Assembly (NCBI GenBank): GCA_003508835.1
Contig: PUFA01000203.1
Coordinates: forward strand, 712,501 to 776,500
Direction of reading: 5' to 3'
Length of the DNA stretch: 64,000 bases
Source: Eonycteris spelaea
Lineage: Eukaryota; Chordata; Mammalia; Chiroptera; Pteropodidae
In this document: positions 58,201-63,626 of the stretch, in pieces
Layout: every line of letters starts with the position of its first letter
Numbering within the stretch: the first letter of the stretch is position 1
The notes under the pieces: generated by a model
Seen by the model: only the letters and a program-made list of their open reading frames with translations
Told to the model about the DNA's origin: nothing
The model's database searches: none
Translations under genes and position numbers: made by a program

Positions 58201-61200
58201 CTGGTGGCTTTCTGTGACAGGGTGTCCCGGGCTCCGTCGTCAGCCAGCCAGGGCGCCTCGGGCTGACCCGGCCTCCTCCAGCTGCCCTAAGGTCCACAGG
58301 CATTTTAGCCTGGAGCAGGCACGTGTGGCCCTGGTCTCCAAAACAGGGGTGATGGCAGCACCCCTCCCCGACACGCGCCTGCCCCCTCGCTCCCACCTGC
58401 CGTCCCCACTGCCTCAGACGGAGCTGCCTTCTGTCTCAGCTTGGGGACAGAGACAGAAGGGGCTGGAATTTGAGTGCCCGGGAGCACGCTTCTCCTGAGA
58501 CCCCTCCCGCAGTAAAAGCCATGACCCCTTAACGATGGAGACCAGGTCGGGGCACAGGGACAGAAAGAAAGGGGGTAGGGTCATGGGAAAACAGCGGGAA
58601 CCCTGACAGTGACACGGACTTGGAAAACACTCGACGTAATTTGGTGACGTGGCCGAGTTTCGTGTAGACGTGTTTTTGGTCTTCCTGGCCATTTTTTACC
58701 TTGTGTGTGGCTCTTGGGAATGACCTAGTCACAGTTTTTGAGAAGAGTTGTTGTGACAAAGAACCGTGGGAGCCAGAAGGTCCCCGCACAGGAGACGCAT
58801 TTCCGAACCCTCCCGCTTTGCGGACGGGGAGGAGCAGACACAGAAAGGCAGGGACCGGGGACGCTGTGCCCAGTGCAGCGCTGCAGGGGCCGGAGGGGCC
58901 TGCCTGCGACTCGCGGGTGCCTGGTCCTCGCCCTGCGGGGCTGGCTGGCAGCTCTGTCCTGGGCTGGAGGGGAGAGCGTCCGGCGGGAGGCAGCCACCCT
59001 TCATTGTCTGCCCACTTCCAGTCAAGCCAGGCAACGTGAGGAACATCATCCAGCACTTCGAGAACAGCCAGCAGCAGGACGGCCCTGAGCCCGGCACTCA
59101 GCGCCTCTCCACAGGGAGCTTCCCCGAGGACCTGCTGGAGGGCGACAGGTAGCGGGCGGGGGGCGGGGTGGGCAGCCAGAGGAGGGGGCATGGGCAGGGT
59201 GTGGGGCTGGCTTTGGTTGCAGCTGCCCCAGCACCTTCGCTAGACCCAGGGCCCCACACCCGTCCCGCCTGGGCTTCGGTGGGAGACTCCGGCTGTGAGT
59301 GGACCGGGAGCAGGCCCCGCCTCCCAACCCCGGCACACACCCCTCCAGCTGCCCAGATCCACCCCCAGCTGCTCAGCACTCCATCCTGAGAGGCGCTCGG
59401 TTGTGCCAGCCCTCGCGCGGAGCAGTCATGCCCTTGCACGTCCCTTGGGCCGCCCCCGAGGCCCAGCACTGCGTCCTGCGTGTGCCTGAGCGCGCCCACG
59501 GGTCGGGCCGTGGGTCCAGGCACGCGTCTCCGCAGGGGCGGGTGGCAGACCATAGGCCAGACACTCCTGCTTGAGCGCAAGGTCACTCCTTTCTGTTACT
59601 CTTAACACGTGCCACGTGGTTTTGCCAAACGAGGATCACCGAGGTTTAGGGTAGATGCAGGTTAGAGCTGTGCCGGGCCGAGTGGGGCCTCTGATGGGGC
59701 GGGCGAGCGAGCGCGCAAGGTGGTGCAGGCCCAGTGGCCGAGGTCTGGCAGGCGCAGGAAACGGCAGTGTCCTGCGAAAATGTCTGAGGCCGTTTGTGAA
59801 CTTGTGTTCCTGGAGCATCTGGGTGAATCTGCCCTGAGCCGCTCACGGGACCCTGGGGGTGGGGGTGGCCTGGAAGCAGGGGGCCCTTGGCCAGCACAGG
59901 AAGCCCTAGGGCTGGAGTCTCGGGCCAGAGGTGGGTCGTGTGCCTCACTTCCAGGCACTGCACCCCAGCAGCCTCCCTCCCTGGCCGAGGTCTGTCATGG
60001 GTGACGCGCCCCGTGCGGGCGCTGGTGACTCTCTGAAGTCGTCTGAGCTGGAACTGTTCTGACGGACCAGTGGGGGCGTCAGGGGCGTGTCAGCTGCCGT
60101 GTGGCTTCTCACTCCAGGGACGGACCCTCAAGACCCCGGGGTGTACAGACACTGGGTGGACACTGAGCTCCAGGGCTGACCCGACTCGGCCGCGGGCGGG
60201 TGTCCAGCCATGCGGCTGTCTCAGGGCCACACCACTGGAGGCGAGCACGGAGCCAGCACCTGGTCCCCCAGAGCCCGCGGGCCACACCCAGCAGGAAACC
60301 ACCTGCTCCTGAAGGGGGAGCGGGGGCTTCGGGGGCGTGTCAGGCGAGAGTGGGGGAAACACGGTGGGTGTCCGGCCAGCCCCCCGACAAGCCGTCTGGC
60401 GAGGACAGGGACGACCCTGCCTGGTTCCCTTGCGGGCGATCTCCTCAGAGGGTGGGCCCGCCTCTGGCTGTTTCTGCGGCAGAATAGACAGTCCGGCCAC
60501 CAGACGGCCGCGGGCCAGGCATCCCGACGTGGGCCATGGGCGGCGCAGCCTCCCTCGCAGGGGGTGAGGGGCCCGTGCCAGCGGCCCCCGCCGGGGACCG
60601 GGCCTCCAGGCAGGGAGGCAGGTGTCACTGAGAAGCGGCTGCCGTCTAGGAAGCTTCGGCGTTTGGGCCCGAGGGGGGCCTCTGCACCATGGAGGCTCCC
60701 TGAGATGGCAGCAGGTGTCGCTGGCCAGGACACGGGCTGAGGCTGCTTGCCGCCCCCAGCTCGCGTGCCGAGGTCCGCCTGGGCCGCTCCGAGAGCCTGA
60801 AGGGCCGGGAGGAGCTGGCGCGCTCCCGGAAGGCAGACAGCGTGCCTCGCTCCCGCAGCGACGTGGACGTGGACGCCGCCGCCGAGGCCGCCGCCTCCAC
60901 CAGTCGGCCTCGTCCTCCGCCTCCAGCCTCTCCACCAGGTGCGCAGGGCTCCGGCCGCCCGGCCCAGCAGGACTGGGGACGCAGGCTCGCTGAGCGTCAA
61001 CCTTCTCCCCACAGGTCTCTGGAGAACCCAACCCCTCCCTTCACCCCCAAAATGGGCCGCAGGTGAGCCGGGCGCGGAGGCCCCTCCGTCTGGTGTCCGT
61101 GCCGCAGCCGTCCCTCCCATCCGCGGGCACGGGCAGGCGGGGGAGGCAGAGGGACAGACCCCACACGCGCGTCTTCTGTCCGGGCGGAGCTGAGCGTCTG

Positions 61201-63626
61201 TCTTCCCCAGGAGCGTTGAGTCCCCCAGCCTGGGGTTCTGCACCGACGTCCTCCCCCCCACCTCCTCGAGGACGATCTGGGCCAGCTGTCGGACCTGGAG
61301 CCAGAGCCGGACGCCCAGAACTGGCAGCACATGGTGGGCAAGGACGTGGTGGCCGGCTGAGCCAGAGGGAGGTGGACCGGCAGGAAGTTATCAACGGTGA
61401 GGGCGCAGGCCGGGCGCGGGGGGCGGGGAGTCAGTGGGGGGCCCTGGGGACAGGACCAGGTCCATGCACCCGTTCAGAAGGGCCACTGCGGCTGTGGCCC
61501 ATGGTGAGAGGAAAGGTGGCGTTTGGTTCCCCGGAACGAAGGGGTTGGGGTCTCGGGGGCAGCTGTGGTCCCGGCCAACGTGCTCGCCCCACGTGCCCCC
61601 CCAGAGCTGTTTGTGACCGAGGCCTCGCACGTGCGTACGCTGCGTGTCCTGGACCTCGTCTTCCACCAGCGCCTGCGGAAGGAGGGCCTGCTGTCACGGG
61701 AGGAGCTGGCCCGGCTCTTCCCCAACCTGCCCGAGCTCGTGGAGGCGCACAGTGAGCCCCCTGACCCCCGCGAAGGAAGCCCCTGCCCTGCACAGCTGCC
61801 TTCCAGCCCTCCCAGCGCTGCCTCGGAGCCCCAGGGCCGGCCGTGCAGCTGAGCCCCGGCCTCTCTGCCCCCGCCCCCAGACTGCTGGTGTGAAGCCATG
61901 AGGAAGCTGCGCGACGAGGGCCCCGTCGTCGGGGAAGTCGGCGACCTCATGCTGGCCCGGGTGCGCTGCGGGCCCCCACCGGGGCGGGGCGGGGGCCCGG
62001 CCGGTCCGGGCAGGCGCGTGACACCCGGGCCGCTGTCCACTCTGCCTCAGTTTGACGGCCCCCGCGGGAGGAGCTGCAGCGGGTGGCCGCCCAGTTCTGC
62101 TCCTACCAGTCGGCCGCCCTGGAGCTGGTCAAGGCCAAGCAGCGCAAGGACAGCCGGTTCCAGCTATTCATGCAGGTGCGTCGCGGCCTCGCCAGCGCGC
62201 CCAGCCTCCCGTGACAAAGCCAGCGAGCCCTCCAGGACGCCCCCAGGCCCCAGCCCGCTCCCCGAGGGAGGCCCGGAACCCTGCAGCTGCCCAGCCCCTG
62301 CACACCCTCCAGAAACACTGAGTGGCACCGCCTCGAGATGCACACCTGCTGGCGGGAAAGACGCGGGATCAGCGATCGGCGGGTCTGGCTCCTCTGCCGG
62401 CCCCTGTGCACCTCGGTGGCTCTGCTGCTGTCTGCAGATCCCTCCCTGGGGCCCTCGTCTCCCTGGCCCCACTGCCTGTCCCCTGCGTGTTCGAGGAGGA
62501 GACCGCCCTCTGGGACGAGGGCCTGTGGGGCGCTTCGCCCCACCCCTGACCGCAGTGGCGTCCTGCCTGTGCCCTTGCGTCCAGGAGGCCGAGAGCCACC
62601 CTCAGTGCCGGCGGCTGCAGCTGCGAGACCTCATCATCTCCGAGATGCAGCGGCTGACCAAGTACCCGCTGCTGCTGGACAACATCCTCAAGCACACGGA
62701 GGGTAGGGCCGGGCCGGGCCCTCGCTTCAGGCCCCGTCCACACTGGCTGCCGTGTGGCCTCAGCGAGTCCTGACCTCTGGCCTCCCAGGTCTCCATCCTA
62801 GCCTCGCTGTGGTCAGGCTCAGAGAAGATAGTCGGGAGTGAGCTCAGGGCACAGGGTGGTCAGCAGTGGCAGGAGGCGGGGCTGCCTCTAGCCCGTGCGG
62901 GGGACAGCACCTCGGGGGACAGGTTTGCCCACGGGGCCCCTTGGTGCCTCTGGCCAGCATCGTGGTCCGACACCTGGCGCCATGCCTGCATTTCTGCCTC
63001 GCCGCCCTGGGCAAGGCCTCTGCAGAGCCCAAGACACACTGTACACAGGAGCTCTGGAGGGGCAGGGCCCATGCTGAACGAGGGGGTCTGTCCCCGCTTC
63101 TCACCATCCCTGGGGTCCTGGGCACTTTTCACCATCCTCAGCTTGCGACGTCAGAGCCAGGGTACACAGGTGTGAGGAACCACAACACGCCTAGACAGGT
63201 GTTCCTCGGGCACACACCGCAGTCGCCCACTTCTGTAGAGCTGGCTGTTACCTGGGCAAGAGGTCCCACGAGCCACCTGTGTCCTCAGCAGTGGTCTGGA
63301 CCCCGAGGACCCTCACAGGAGGGAGTCCTACGCTGCGGCCCTTGGGTCCTCACCCGTGCCTGCCGTTTTGTGGCCGGTGGCACGAGGCTTAGACTGGCAG
63401 GTTCCTCAGGCAGGAGCCCCAAGCCGCCCCTCTGCACCGGTTGGCAGGTGGCACGTCTGAGCACGAGAAGCTGTGCCGGGCCCGCGACCAGTGCCGCGAG
63501 ATCCTCAAGTTCGTGAACGAGGCGGTGAAGCAGACGGAGAACCGGCAGCGTGTGGAGGGCTACCAGAAGCGCCTGGACACCACCTCCCTGGAGAGGGCCA
63601 GCAACCCCCTGGCTGCAGAGTTCAAG
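19244..63626 (+). CDS. ARHGEF11: ARHGEF11 (PDZ-RhoGEF), coding exons 1-30, 3'-incomplete
   Basis: Rho guanine nucleotide exchange factor 11 loads RhoA with GTP downstream of Galpha12/13 receptors and plexin-B, at the plasma membrane and cortical actin. Thirty exons with GT-AG borders give 988 frame-corrected codons. Domain order: PDZ about 41-122 (binds C-termini of plexin-B-type partners), poly-proline in exon 6, cassette exon 191-229, IIG motif plus RGS-like domain about 313-520 (Galpha12/13 binding), a charged linker thought to restrain the GEF, and the complete catalytic DH domain about 772-961. The PH domain and C-terminal tail lie beyond the window. Start chosen at [10 protein letters not shown], the conserved N-terminus, with G at -3. 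Five exons lack a net of six single bases; splice sites and codon conservation are otherwise intact, so consensus errors are likelier than gene loss. Distinguished from the paralog ARHGEF12 by the PDZ text [13 protein letters not shown] and by synteny with ETV3L. Confidence 0.97.
19461..19494. repeat. TTTTG/GTTT simple repeat
   Basis: Short run of TTTTG units changing to GTTT units, just inside intron 1. Confidence 0.85.
22040..22160 (+). repeat. MIR SINE fragment, sense
   Basis: 'gagcctgaggtctgggccct', then 'gctgcatgaccttgagcaag' and 'atttcctcacgtgtgaggca' follow the MIR centre. Confidence 0.7.
25600..26560 (-). repeat. Possible antisense L2-associated dispersed repeat
   Basis: Purine-rich text such as 'gcttgaagcgcctgtgggca' and 'cagccctgaggggcactgca' resembles a common mammalian dispersed repeat found next to antisense L2 3' ends. 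Identification is from remembered phrases only and is weak. Confidence 0.3.
27447..27988 (+). repeat. 43-bp perfect direct repeat pair
   Basis: The 43 bases at 27447-27489 (CGTACAGACAGGGACGG...) recur identically at 27946-27988, 499 bp downstream, and the match extends to 48 bases with one change. The second copy lies within the L1 relic below, the first just before it. Confidence 0.9.
27640..28580 (-). repeat. Ancient L1 3' region, antisense, CpG-saturated
   Basis: Antisense L1M-type text is recognisable: 'cgtacagcttgatgcatgtc', 'ccttcactcagcacaagcat', 'tttggttttcataacagtgt', 'ctaaattttgatggaatctt', 'gataaatctttgccaaattc', 'atttcctcctagagtttttt'. The first two thirds carry CpGs where L1 normally has T or A, while the last 250 bases stay AT-rich. 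Confidence 0.7.
29186..29240 (+). repeat. GGGATGAAGGGA-type tandem repeat
   Basis: Four imperfect 12-base purine units (GGAGGGATGAAG, GGAGGAATGAAG, GGAGGGATGAAG, AGAGGGATGGAG). Confidence 0.85.
29790..29985 (-). repeat. MIR SINE, antisense
   Basis: 'tgccctgtgctcagtgctcc', 'ctgacctcgctacagctgag', 'cttgcctgaggtcacagagc' follow the antisense MIR order. Confidence 0.65.
30390..30560 (+). repeat. MIR SINE, sense (first of an inverted pair)
   Basis: 'ctgtggccacttcctatctg' and 'ggttgtgaggattaaataaa' are MIR centre and 3' part. Confidence 0.75.
30565..30705 (-). repeat. MIR SINE, antisense (second of an inverted pair)
   Basis: 'ttttatttttacatgtttcc', 'gctgttattgtccatatttt', 'ggcacgggaaggttaggtga' follow antisense MIR. 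It lies tail-to-tail with the sense copy just upstream. Confidence 0.75.
32000..32165 (+). repeat. MIR SINE, sense
   Basis: 'ctgtgtgcctttgggccacg', 'ctctgagtctcactttcctc', 'ggaaaataataagtgtctgc', 'gtcgtgaggattaaatgaat' in MIR order. Confidence 0.85.
32325..32366. repeat. CA-rich microsatellite
   Basis: Interrupted CACGTG/CACA alternating tract. Confidence 0.75.
33450..33560 (-). repeat. Probable L2 3' fragment, antisense
   Basis: 'tttattccgtcagcagacac' then 'gccgaccgcgcaccaggcac' resembles the antisense L2 terminus. Confidence 0.5.
33830..33960 (-). repeat. MIR SINE fragment, antisense
   Basis: 'agttttgcagatgagaggac', 'attagaggcaggaccgggat', 'ttgcacccagatgtccctga' match the antisense MIR 5' half. 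Confidence 0.7.
34390..34555. repeat. Degenerate TGTGTATG / GTGTGCAT tract
   Basis: Loosely alternating T/G- and C/A-rich text with repeated 'tgtgcat', 'tgtatg' and 'gcgtgtgt' words; an old decayed microsatellite. Confidence 0.7.
34670..34805 (+). repeat. Probable MIR 3' half, sense
   Basis: 'cactcaccgggaaacgggtg', 'cagggcctggcgcatagtgg', 'gaccttaatcgtcgttatca' recall the MIR 3' half including its terminal 'gtgcctggcacatagta' motif. Confidence 0.55.
37702..37790 (+). CDS. ARHGEF11: ARHGEF11 exon 2
   Basis: 89 nt, codons 11-41: [19 protein letters not shown]... Serine-rich leader just before the PDZ domain. Acceptor TTTCCAG, donor CAG|GTAGCC. Slightly diverged from human in the middle, same phase. 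Confidence 0.95.
37855..37960 (-). repeat. MIR SINE scrap, antisense
   Basis: 'gtgaggaagctgaggcacac' and 'gctcagagacctgcccaggt' are the antisense MIR centre. Confidence 0.6.
38001..38398. repeat. C-rich minisatellite in intron 2
   Basis: Built from CCCCATGCACGCCCCCCACC-like sub-units in a higher-order repeat. The marker word CCGAGCCCCA starts at 38075, 38146, 38201, 38255, 38305 and 38358, giving spacings of 71, 55, 54, 50 and 53. The complementary strand has many runs of 4-7 G. Confidence 0.92.
38811..38909 (+). CDS. ARHGEF11: ARHGEF11 exon 3, PDZ domain first half
   Basis: 99 nt, codons 41-74: [20 protein letters not shown]... The carboxylate-binding loop is [10 protein letters not shown], the GLGF-type motif that grips partner C-termini. 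Donor CCTG|GTGAGT, acceptor GTGCGCAG. Confidence 0.97.
38910..41308. other. ARHGEF11: ARHGEF11 intron 3
   Basis: 2.4 kb without a recognised gene or confidently named repeat. It has a short GA microsatellite at 40116-40130. Confidence 0.7.
40116..40130. repeat. GA microsatellite
   Basis: About seven GA units in intron 3. Confidence 0.85.
41309..41358 (+). CDS. ARHGEF11: ARHGEF11 exon 4, PDZ domain
   Basis: 50 nt, codons 74-90: [17 protein letters not shown]. Carries the typical PDZ '[13 protein letters not shown]' middle. Ends in phase 0 at AAG|GTGAGC. Confidence 0.97.
41359..41992. other. ARHGEF11: ARHGEF11 intron 4
   Basis: 0.6 kb. A small MIR-like antisense scrap may sit near 41505-41550 ('gttattcccattgcacggct'). 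Otherwise nothing is seen. Confidence 0.6.
41993..42050 (+). CDS. ARHGEF11: ARHGEF11 exon 5, PDZ domain
   Basis: 58 nt, codons 91-110: [19 protein letters not shown], the second strand and alpha-B helix of the PDZ fold, including the His that usually contacts class I ligands. Donor AAAT|GTGAGT. Confidence 0.97.
42051..42681. other. ARHGEF11: ARHGEF11 intron 5
   Basis: 0.63 kb, GC-rich, with no recognised element. Confidence 0.6.
42682..42851 (+). CDS. ARHGEF11: ARHGEF11 exon 6, PDZ end and poly-proline
   Basis: 170 nt, codons 110-166. [13 protein letters not shown] closes the PDZ domain. It is followed by a linker with 12 consecutive prolines (42786-42821), mostly CCG/CCC codons, then [10 protein letters not shown]. 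The donor is unusual in ending on CAA|GTAAGG. The proline run looks longer than the human one and is a plausible repeat-expansion site. Confidence 0.95.
42852..43516. other. ARHGEF11: ARHGEF11 intron 6
   Basis: 0.67 kb, no recognised element. Confidence 0.6.
43517..43588 (+). CDS. ARHGEF11: ARHGEF11 exon 7
   Basis: 72 nt, phase 0-0, codons 167-190: [20 protein letters not shown]... A charged helical segment after the PDZ linker, predicted coiled-coil-like. Acceptor ATTCTCAG, donor CAG|GTAAGG. Confidence 0.97.
43589..45243. other. ARHGEF11: ARHGEF11 intron 7
   Basis: 1.65 kb. Contains a MIR antisense copy (44810-44960). Purine-rich text at 43700-44640 may be an old dispersed repeat, not identified. 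Confidence 0.6.
44810..44960 (-). repeat. MIR SINE, antisense
   Basis: 'caggaggctggtgctgttgc', 'acctgaggcccgtagggtca', 'gcaggttgtccccagcccag' follow the antisense MIR. Confidence 0.6.
45244..45360 (+). CDS. ARHGEF11: ARHGEF11 cassette exon 8
   Basis: 117 nt, phase 0-0, codons 191-229: [12 protein letters not shown]... then [20 protein letters not shown], a strongly helical, charged stretch. It corresponds to the alternatively spliced exon that separates the long from the canonical isoform, and can be skipped without changing frame. Acceptor CCCCCAG, donor CTG|GTGAGT. Confidence 0.93.
45361..46592. other. ARHGEF11: ARHGEF11 intron 8
   Basis: 1.2 kb with a degenerate 12-18 bp repeat at about 46040-46135 (recurring 'gctgtcaccgcggccgt'). 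Confidence 0.65.
46040..46135. repeat. Short imperfect tandem repeat in intron 8
   Basis: Words such as 'gtcaccgcggccgt' recur three times with 'gccgtgg' and 'gccgtgc' variants. Confidence 0.65.
46593..46638 (+). CDS. ARHGEF11: ARHGEF11 exon 9
   Basis: 46 nt, codons 230-245: [15 protein letters not shown]. Close match to the human DILPLYGDTSQRPSE. Acceptor TCTTTCTAG, donor GAAG|GTGAGT. Confidence 0.96.
46639..47055. other. ARHGEF11: ARHGEF11 intron 9
   Basis: 0.4 kb, no recognised element. Confidence 0.6.
47056..47132 (+). CDS. ARHGEF11: ARHGEF11 exon 10
   Basis: 77 nt, codons 245-270: [20 protein letters not shown]... Serine/acidic segment likely phosphorylated; spacing and [14 protein letters not shown] core are conserved. 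Confidence 0.96.
47133..47728. other. ARHGEF11: ARHGEF11 intron 10
   Basis: 0.6 kb. A C-rich pair of near-repeats ('gtgcaccctcgagctctgtc', 'atgcaccctcgggccctgcc') lies at 47500-47560, and a possible MIR end near 47600-47640. Confidence 0.55.
47729..47854 (+). CDS. ARHGEF11: ARHGEF11 exon 11
   Basis: 126 nt, phase 0-0, codons 271-312: [20 protein letters not shown]... RVAQHH, ends GDQ. Disordered linker with a conserved [11 protein letters not shown] proline-directed site. Confidence 0.96.
47855..49981. other. ARHGEF11: ARHGEF11 intron 11
   Basis: 2.1 kb. A short A/T-rich patch at 48925-48975 may be the tail of an old insertion. No other element is recognised. Confidence 0.6.
49982..50056 (+). 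CDS. ARHGEF11: ARHGEF11 exon 12, IIG motif
   Basis: 75 nt, phase 0-0, codons 313-337: [20 protein letters not shown]... The IIG plus acidic EEDYD element precedes the RGS-like fold and is the part known in RH-RhoGEFs to reach the Galpha13 active site. Donor GAG|GTAGCG. Confidence 0.96.
50256..50357 (+). CDS. ARHGEF11: ARHGEF11 exon 13, RGS-like domain
   Basis: 102 nt, phase 0-0, codons 338-371: [20 protein letters not shown]... then [14 protein letters not shown]. First helices of the RGS-like (RH) domain that binds active Galpha12/13. Confidence 0.98.
50358..51298. other. ARHGEF11: ARHGEF11 intron 13
   Basis: 0.94 kb containing a four-unit minisatellite (50924-51270). The array reaches to within 28 bases of the exon 14 border and so covers the likely branch-point region. 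Confidence 0.8.
50924..51270 (+). repeat. Four-copy 78-91 bp minisatellite
   Basis: Units start GGCTGGAGGGGCCGCCC at 50924, 51014, about 51092 and 51180, and end GGCTGAGGACCAG at 51270. Unit lengths are about 90, 78, 88 and 91. Unit 2 lacks about 12 bases present in the others. Copies are over 90% alike, so the array is young or homogenised. Confidence 0.95.
51299..51397 (+). CDS. ARHGEF11: ARHGEF11 exon 14, RGS-like domain
   Basis: 99 nt, phase 0-0, codons 372-404: [20 protein letters not shown]... then [13 protein letters not shown]. Central RGS-like helices. Confidence 0.98.
51398..52315. other. ARHGEF11: ARHGEF11 intron 14
   Basis: 0.92 kb, no recognised element. Confidence 0.6.
52316..52358 (+). 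CDS. ARHGEF11: ARHGEF11 exon 15, RGS-like domain
   Basis: 43 nt, codons 405-419: [14 protein letters not shown], against PLRVKIPEMLQAEI in human. Donor ATCG|GTAAGT. Confidence 0.95.
52359..53193. other. ARHGEF11: ARHGEF11 intron 15
   Basis: 0.83 kb, no recognised element. Confidence 0.6.
53194..53290 (+). CDS. ARHGEF11: ARHGEF11 exon 16, RGS-like domain
   Basis: 97 nt, codons 419-451: [20 protein letters not shown]... then [13 protein letters not shown]. Donor ACAG|GTGGCC is a weak GT site, followed by a CCCCT-repeat intron of only 118 bp. Confidence 0.96.
53409..53531 (+). CDS. ARHGEF11: ARHGEF11 exon 17
   Basis: 123 nt, codons 451-492: [20 protein letters not shown]... then [10 protein letters not shown]. 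The [12 protein letters not shown] stretch is nearly invariant in this protein and follows the RGS-like core helices. Confidence 0.97.
53532..55217. other. ARHGEF11: ARHGEF11 intron 17
   Basis: 1.7 kb. Antisense L2-type text at 54000-54330; the rest is GC-rich with nothing recognised. Confidence 0.6.
54000..54330 (-). repeat. Probable L2 LINE 3' region, antisense
   Basis: 'gcaggcatttccagaggccc', 'tcctcgtggagctcgtgctg', 'gggcagagaactggtagctg' and 'gagcgccccaggcagaggga' follow the antisense L2 3' end and adjoining text. Confidence 0.55.
55218..55241 (+). CDS. ARHGEF11: ARHGEF11 exon 18, 24-nt microexon
   Basis: Codons 492-500: SKYEEDR plus AG. One of the smallest exons; acceptor TTGCTTCCAG, donor GGAG|GTGAGT. 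Confidence 0.95.
55242..56108. other. ARHGEF11: ARHGEF11 intron 18
   Basis: 0.87 kb, no recognised element. Confidence 0.6.
56109..56252 (+). CDS. ARHGEF11: ARHGEF11 exon 19 with a one-base deficit
   Basis: 144 nt where 145 are needed to join exon 18 (two bases over) to exon 20 (phase 0). Reads [20 protein letters not shown]... then [10 protein letters not shown], and the next residues TKK appear only after adding one base in the C run at 56238-56240. It ends the RGS-like domain ([10 protein letters not shown] helix). The MALALNA part differs from human MDFALNT. Confidence 0.95.
56500..56596 (+). CDS. ARHGEF11: ARHGEF11 exon 20
   Basis: 97 nt, codons 549-581: [20 protein letters not shown]... 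then [12 protein letters not shown]. Basic linker near the reported actin-binding region. Its last base A can join exon 21 (Thr) or exon 22 (Ile). Confidence 0.96.
56597..57060. other. ARHGEF11: ARHGEF11 intron 20
   Basis: 0.46 kb. Becomes T-rich from about 56980, forming the pyrimidine tract before microexon 21. Confidence 0.7.
57061..57089 (+). CDS. ARHGEF11: ARHGEF11 alternative microexon 21, one base short
   Basis: 29 nt between acceptor TTTCTTATAG and donor GAAG|GTAAAA. With one base restored in the C run at 57078-57082 it reads TFH-P-L-P-VE in place of human TFHIPLSPVE, a 30-nt in-frame alternative exon. As written, inclusion would break the frame, while skipping (exon 20 to 22, giving QSIKPGN) keeps it. 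Confidence 0.75.
57090..59021. other. ARHGEF11: ARHGEF11 intron 21
   Basis: 1.9 kb. Starts with T-rich, pyrimidine-rich sequence (57105-57240). An A/T-rich patch lies at 57640-57780. No repeat family is recognised. Confidence 0.6.
59022..59148 (+). CDS. ARHGEF11: ARHGEF11 exon 22
   Basis: 127 nt, codons 591-633: [20 protein letters not shown]... then [17 protein letters not shown]. Linker between the RGS-like and DH domains with a conserved RLSTGSFP phosphorylation-type motif. Confidence 0.97.
59149..60759. other. ARHGEF11: ARHGEF11 intron 22
   Basis: 1.6 kb, GC-rich, no recognised element. Confidence 0.6.
60760..60938 (+). CDS. ARHGEF11: ARHGEF11 exon 23 with a one-base deficit
   Basis: 179 nt where a multiple of three is required between the flanking phases. 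Reads [20 protein letters not shown]... then [16 protein letters not shown]. The conserved [15 protein letters not shown] end appears only in the next frame, placing the missing base near the CC at 60894-60895. Low-complexity serine linker. Confidence 0.93.
61015..61062 (+). CDS. ARHGEF11: ARHGEF11 exon 24
   Basis: 48 nt, codons 693-709: [16 protein letters not shown]. Proline-directed TP sites; nearly identical to human. Confidence 0.97.
61211..61396 (+). CDS. ARHGEF11: ARHGEF11 exon 25 with two one-base deficits
   Basis: 186 nt where 188 are needed. Reads [14 protein letters not shown], then shifts in the C7 run at 61253-61259 into [20 protein letters not shown]... and VGKDVVAG. A second missing C near 61357 creates an in-frame TGA at 61358-61360 where relatives continue with L-[ST]-QRE. 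The acidic [16 protein letters not shown] stretch just before the DH domain is the part of the linker implicated in autoinhibition. Confidence 0.94.
61605..61751 (+). CDS. ARHGEF11: ARHGEF11 exon 26, DH domain start
   Basis: 147 nt, codons 772-821: [20 protein letters not shown]... then [16 protein letters not shown]. Helix alpha1 (conserved region 1) of the Dbl-homology fold; the E-x-x-H-V-R-T-L pattern is the catalytic CR1 that contacts RhoA switch I. Confidence 0.98.
61881..61960 (+). CDS. ARHGEF11: ARHGEF11 exon 27, DH domain
   Basis: 80 nt, codons 821-847: [20 protein letters not shown]... then GDLMLAR. Donor CCGG|GTGCGC lies before a 90-bp intron. Confidence 0.97.
62051..62175 (+). CDS. 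ARHGEF11: ARHGEF11 exon 28, DH domain, one base short
   Basis: 125 nt where 126 are needed (both borders phase 0). Reads FDGP, then shifts at the CCCCCGCGGG run (62059-62069) into [20 protein letters not shown]... and RFQLFMQ. Catalytic core helices. The shift would destroy the GEF domain, yet the downstream codons are perfectly conserved. Confidence 0.95.
62176..62584. other. ARHGEF11: ARHGEF11 intron 28
   Basis: 0.41 kb, no recognised element. Confidence 0.6.
62585..62702 (+). CDS. ARHGEF11: ARHGEF11 exon 29, DH domain
   Basis: 118 nt, codons 890-929: [20 protein letters not shown]... then [19 protein letters not shown]. Contains the [10 protein letters not shown] signature of conserved region 3, the hallmark of Dbl-family exchange factors. 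Confidence 0.99.
62703..63447. other. ARHGEF11: ARHGEF11 intron 29
   Basis: 0.75 kb, no recognised element. Confidence 0.6.
63448..63626 (+). CDS. ARHGEF11: ARHGEF11 exon 30, DH domain end
   Basis: 179 nt, codons 929-988: [20 protein letters not shown]... then [17 protein letters not shown] and [10 protein letters not shown]. Final long DH helix leading to the PH domain, which is outside the window. Ends in phase 0 at AAG|GTGCGA. Confidence 0.98.

Noticed and set aside
60090..61330. Minus-strand frames of 313 and 369 codons
   Set aside because: Shadows of ARHGEF11 exons 23-25 and GC-rich intron. The real plus-strand exons explain the low stop density.
19244..63626. Interpretation as ARHGEF12 (LARG) or a processed ARHGEF11 copy
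   Set aside because: Thirty exons with intact introns exclude a processed copy. PDZ and RGS-like residues and the ETV3L neighbour fit ARHGEF11.
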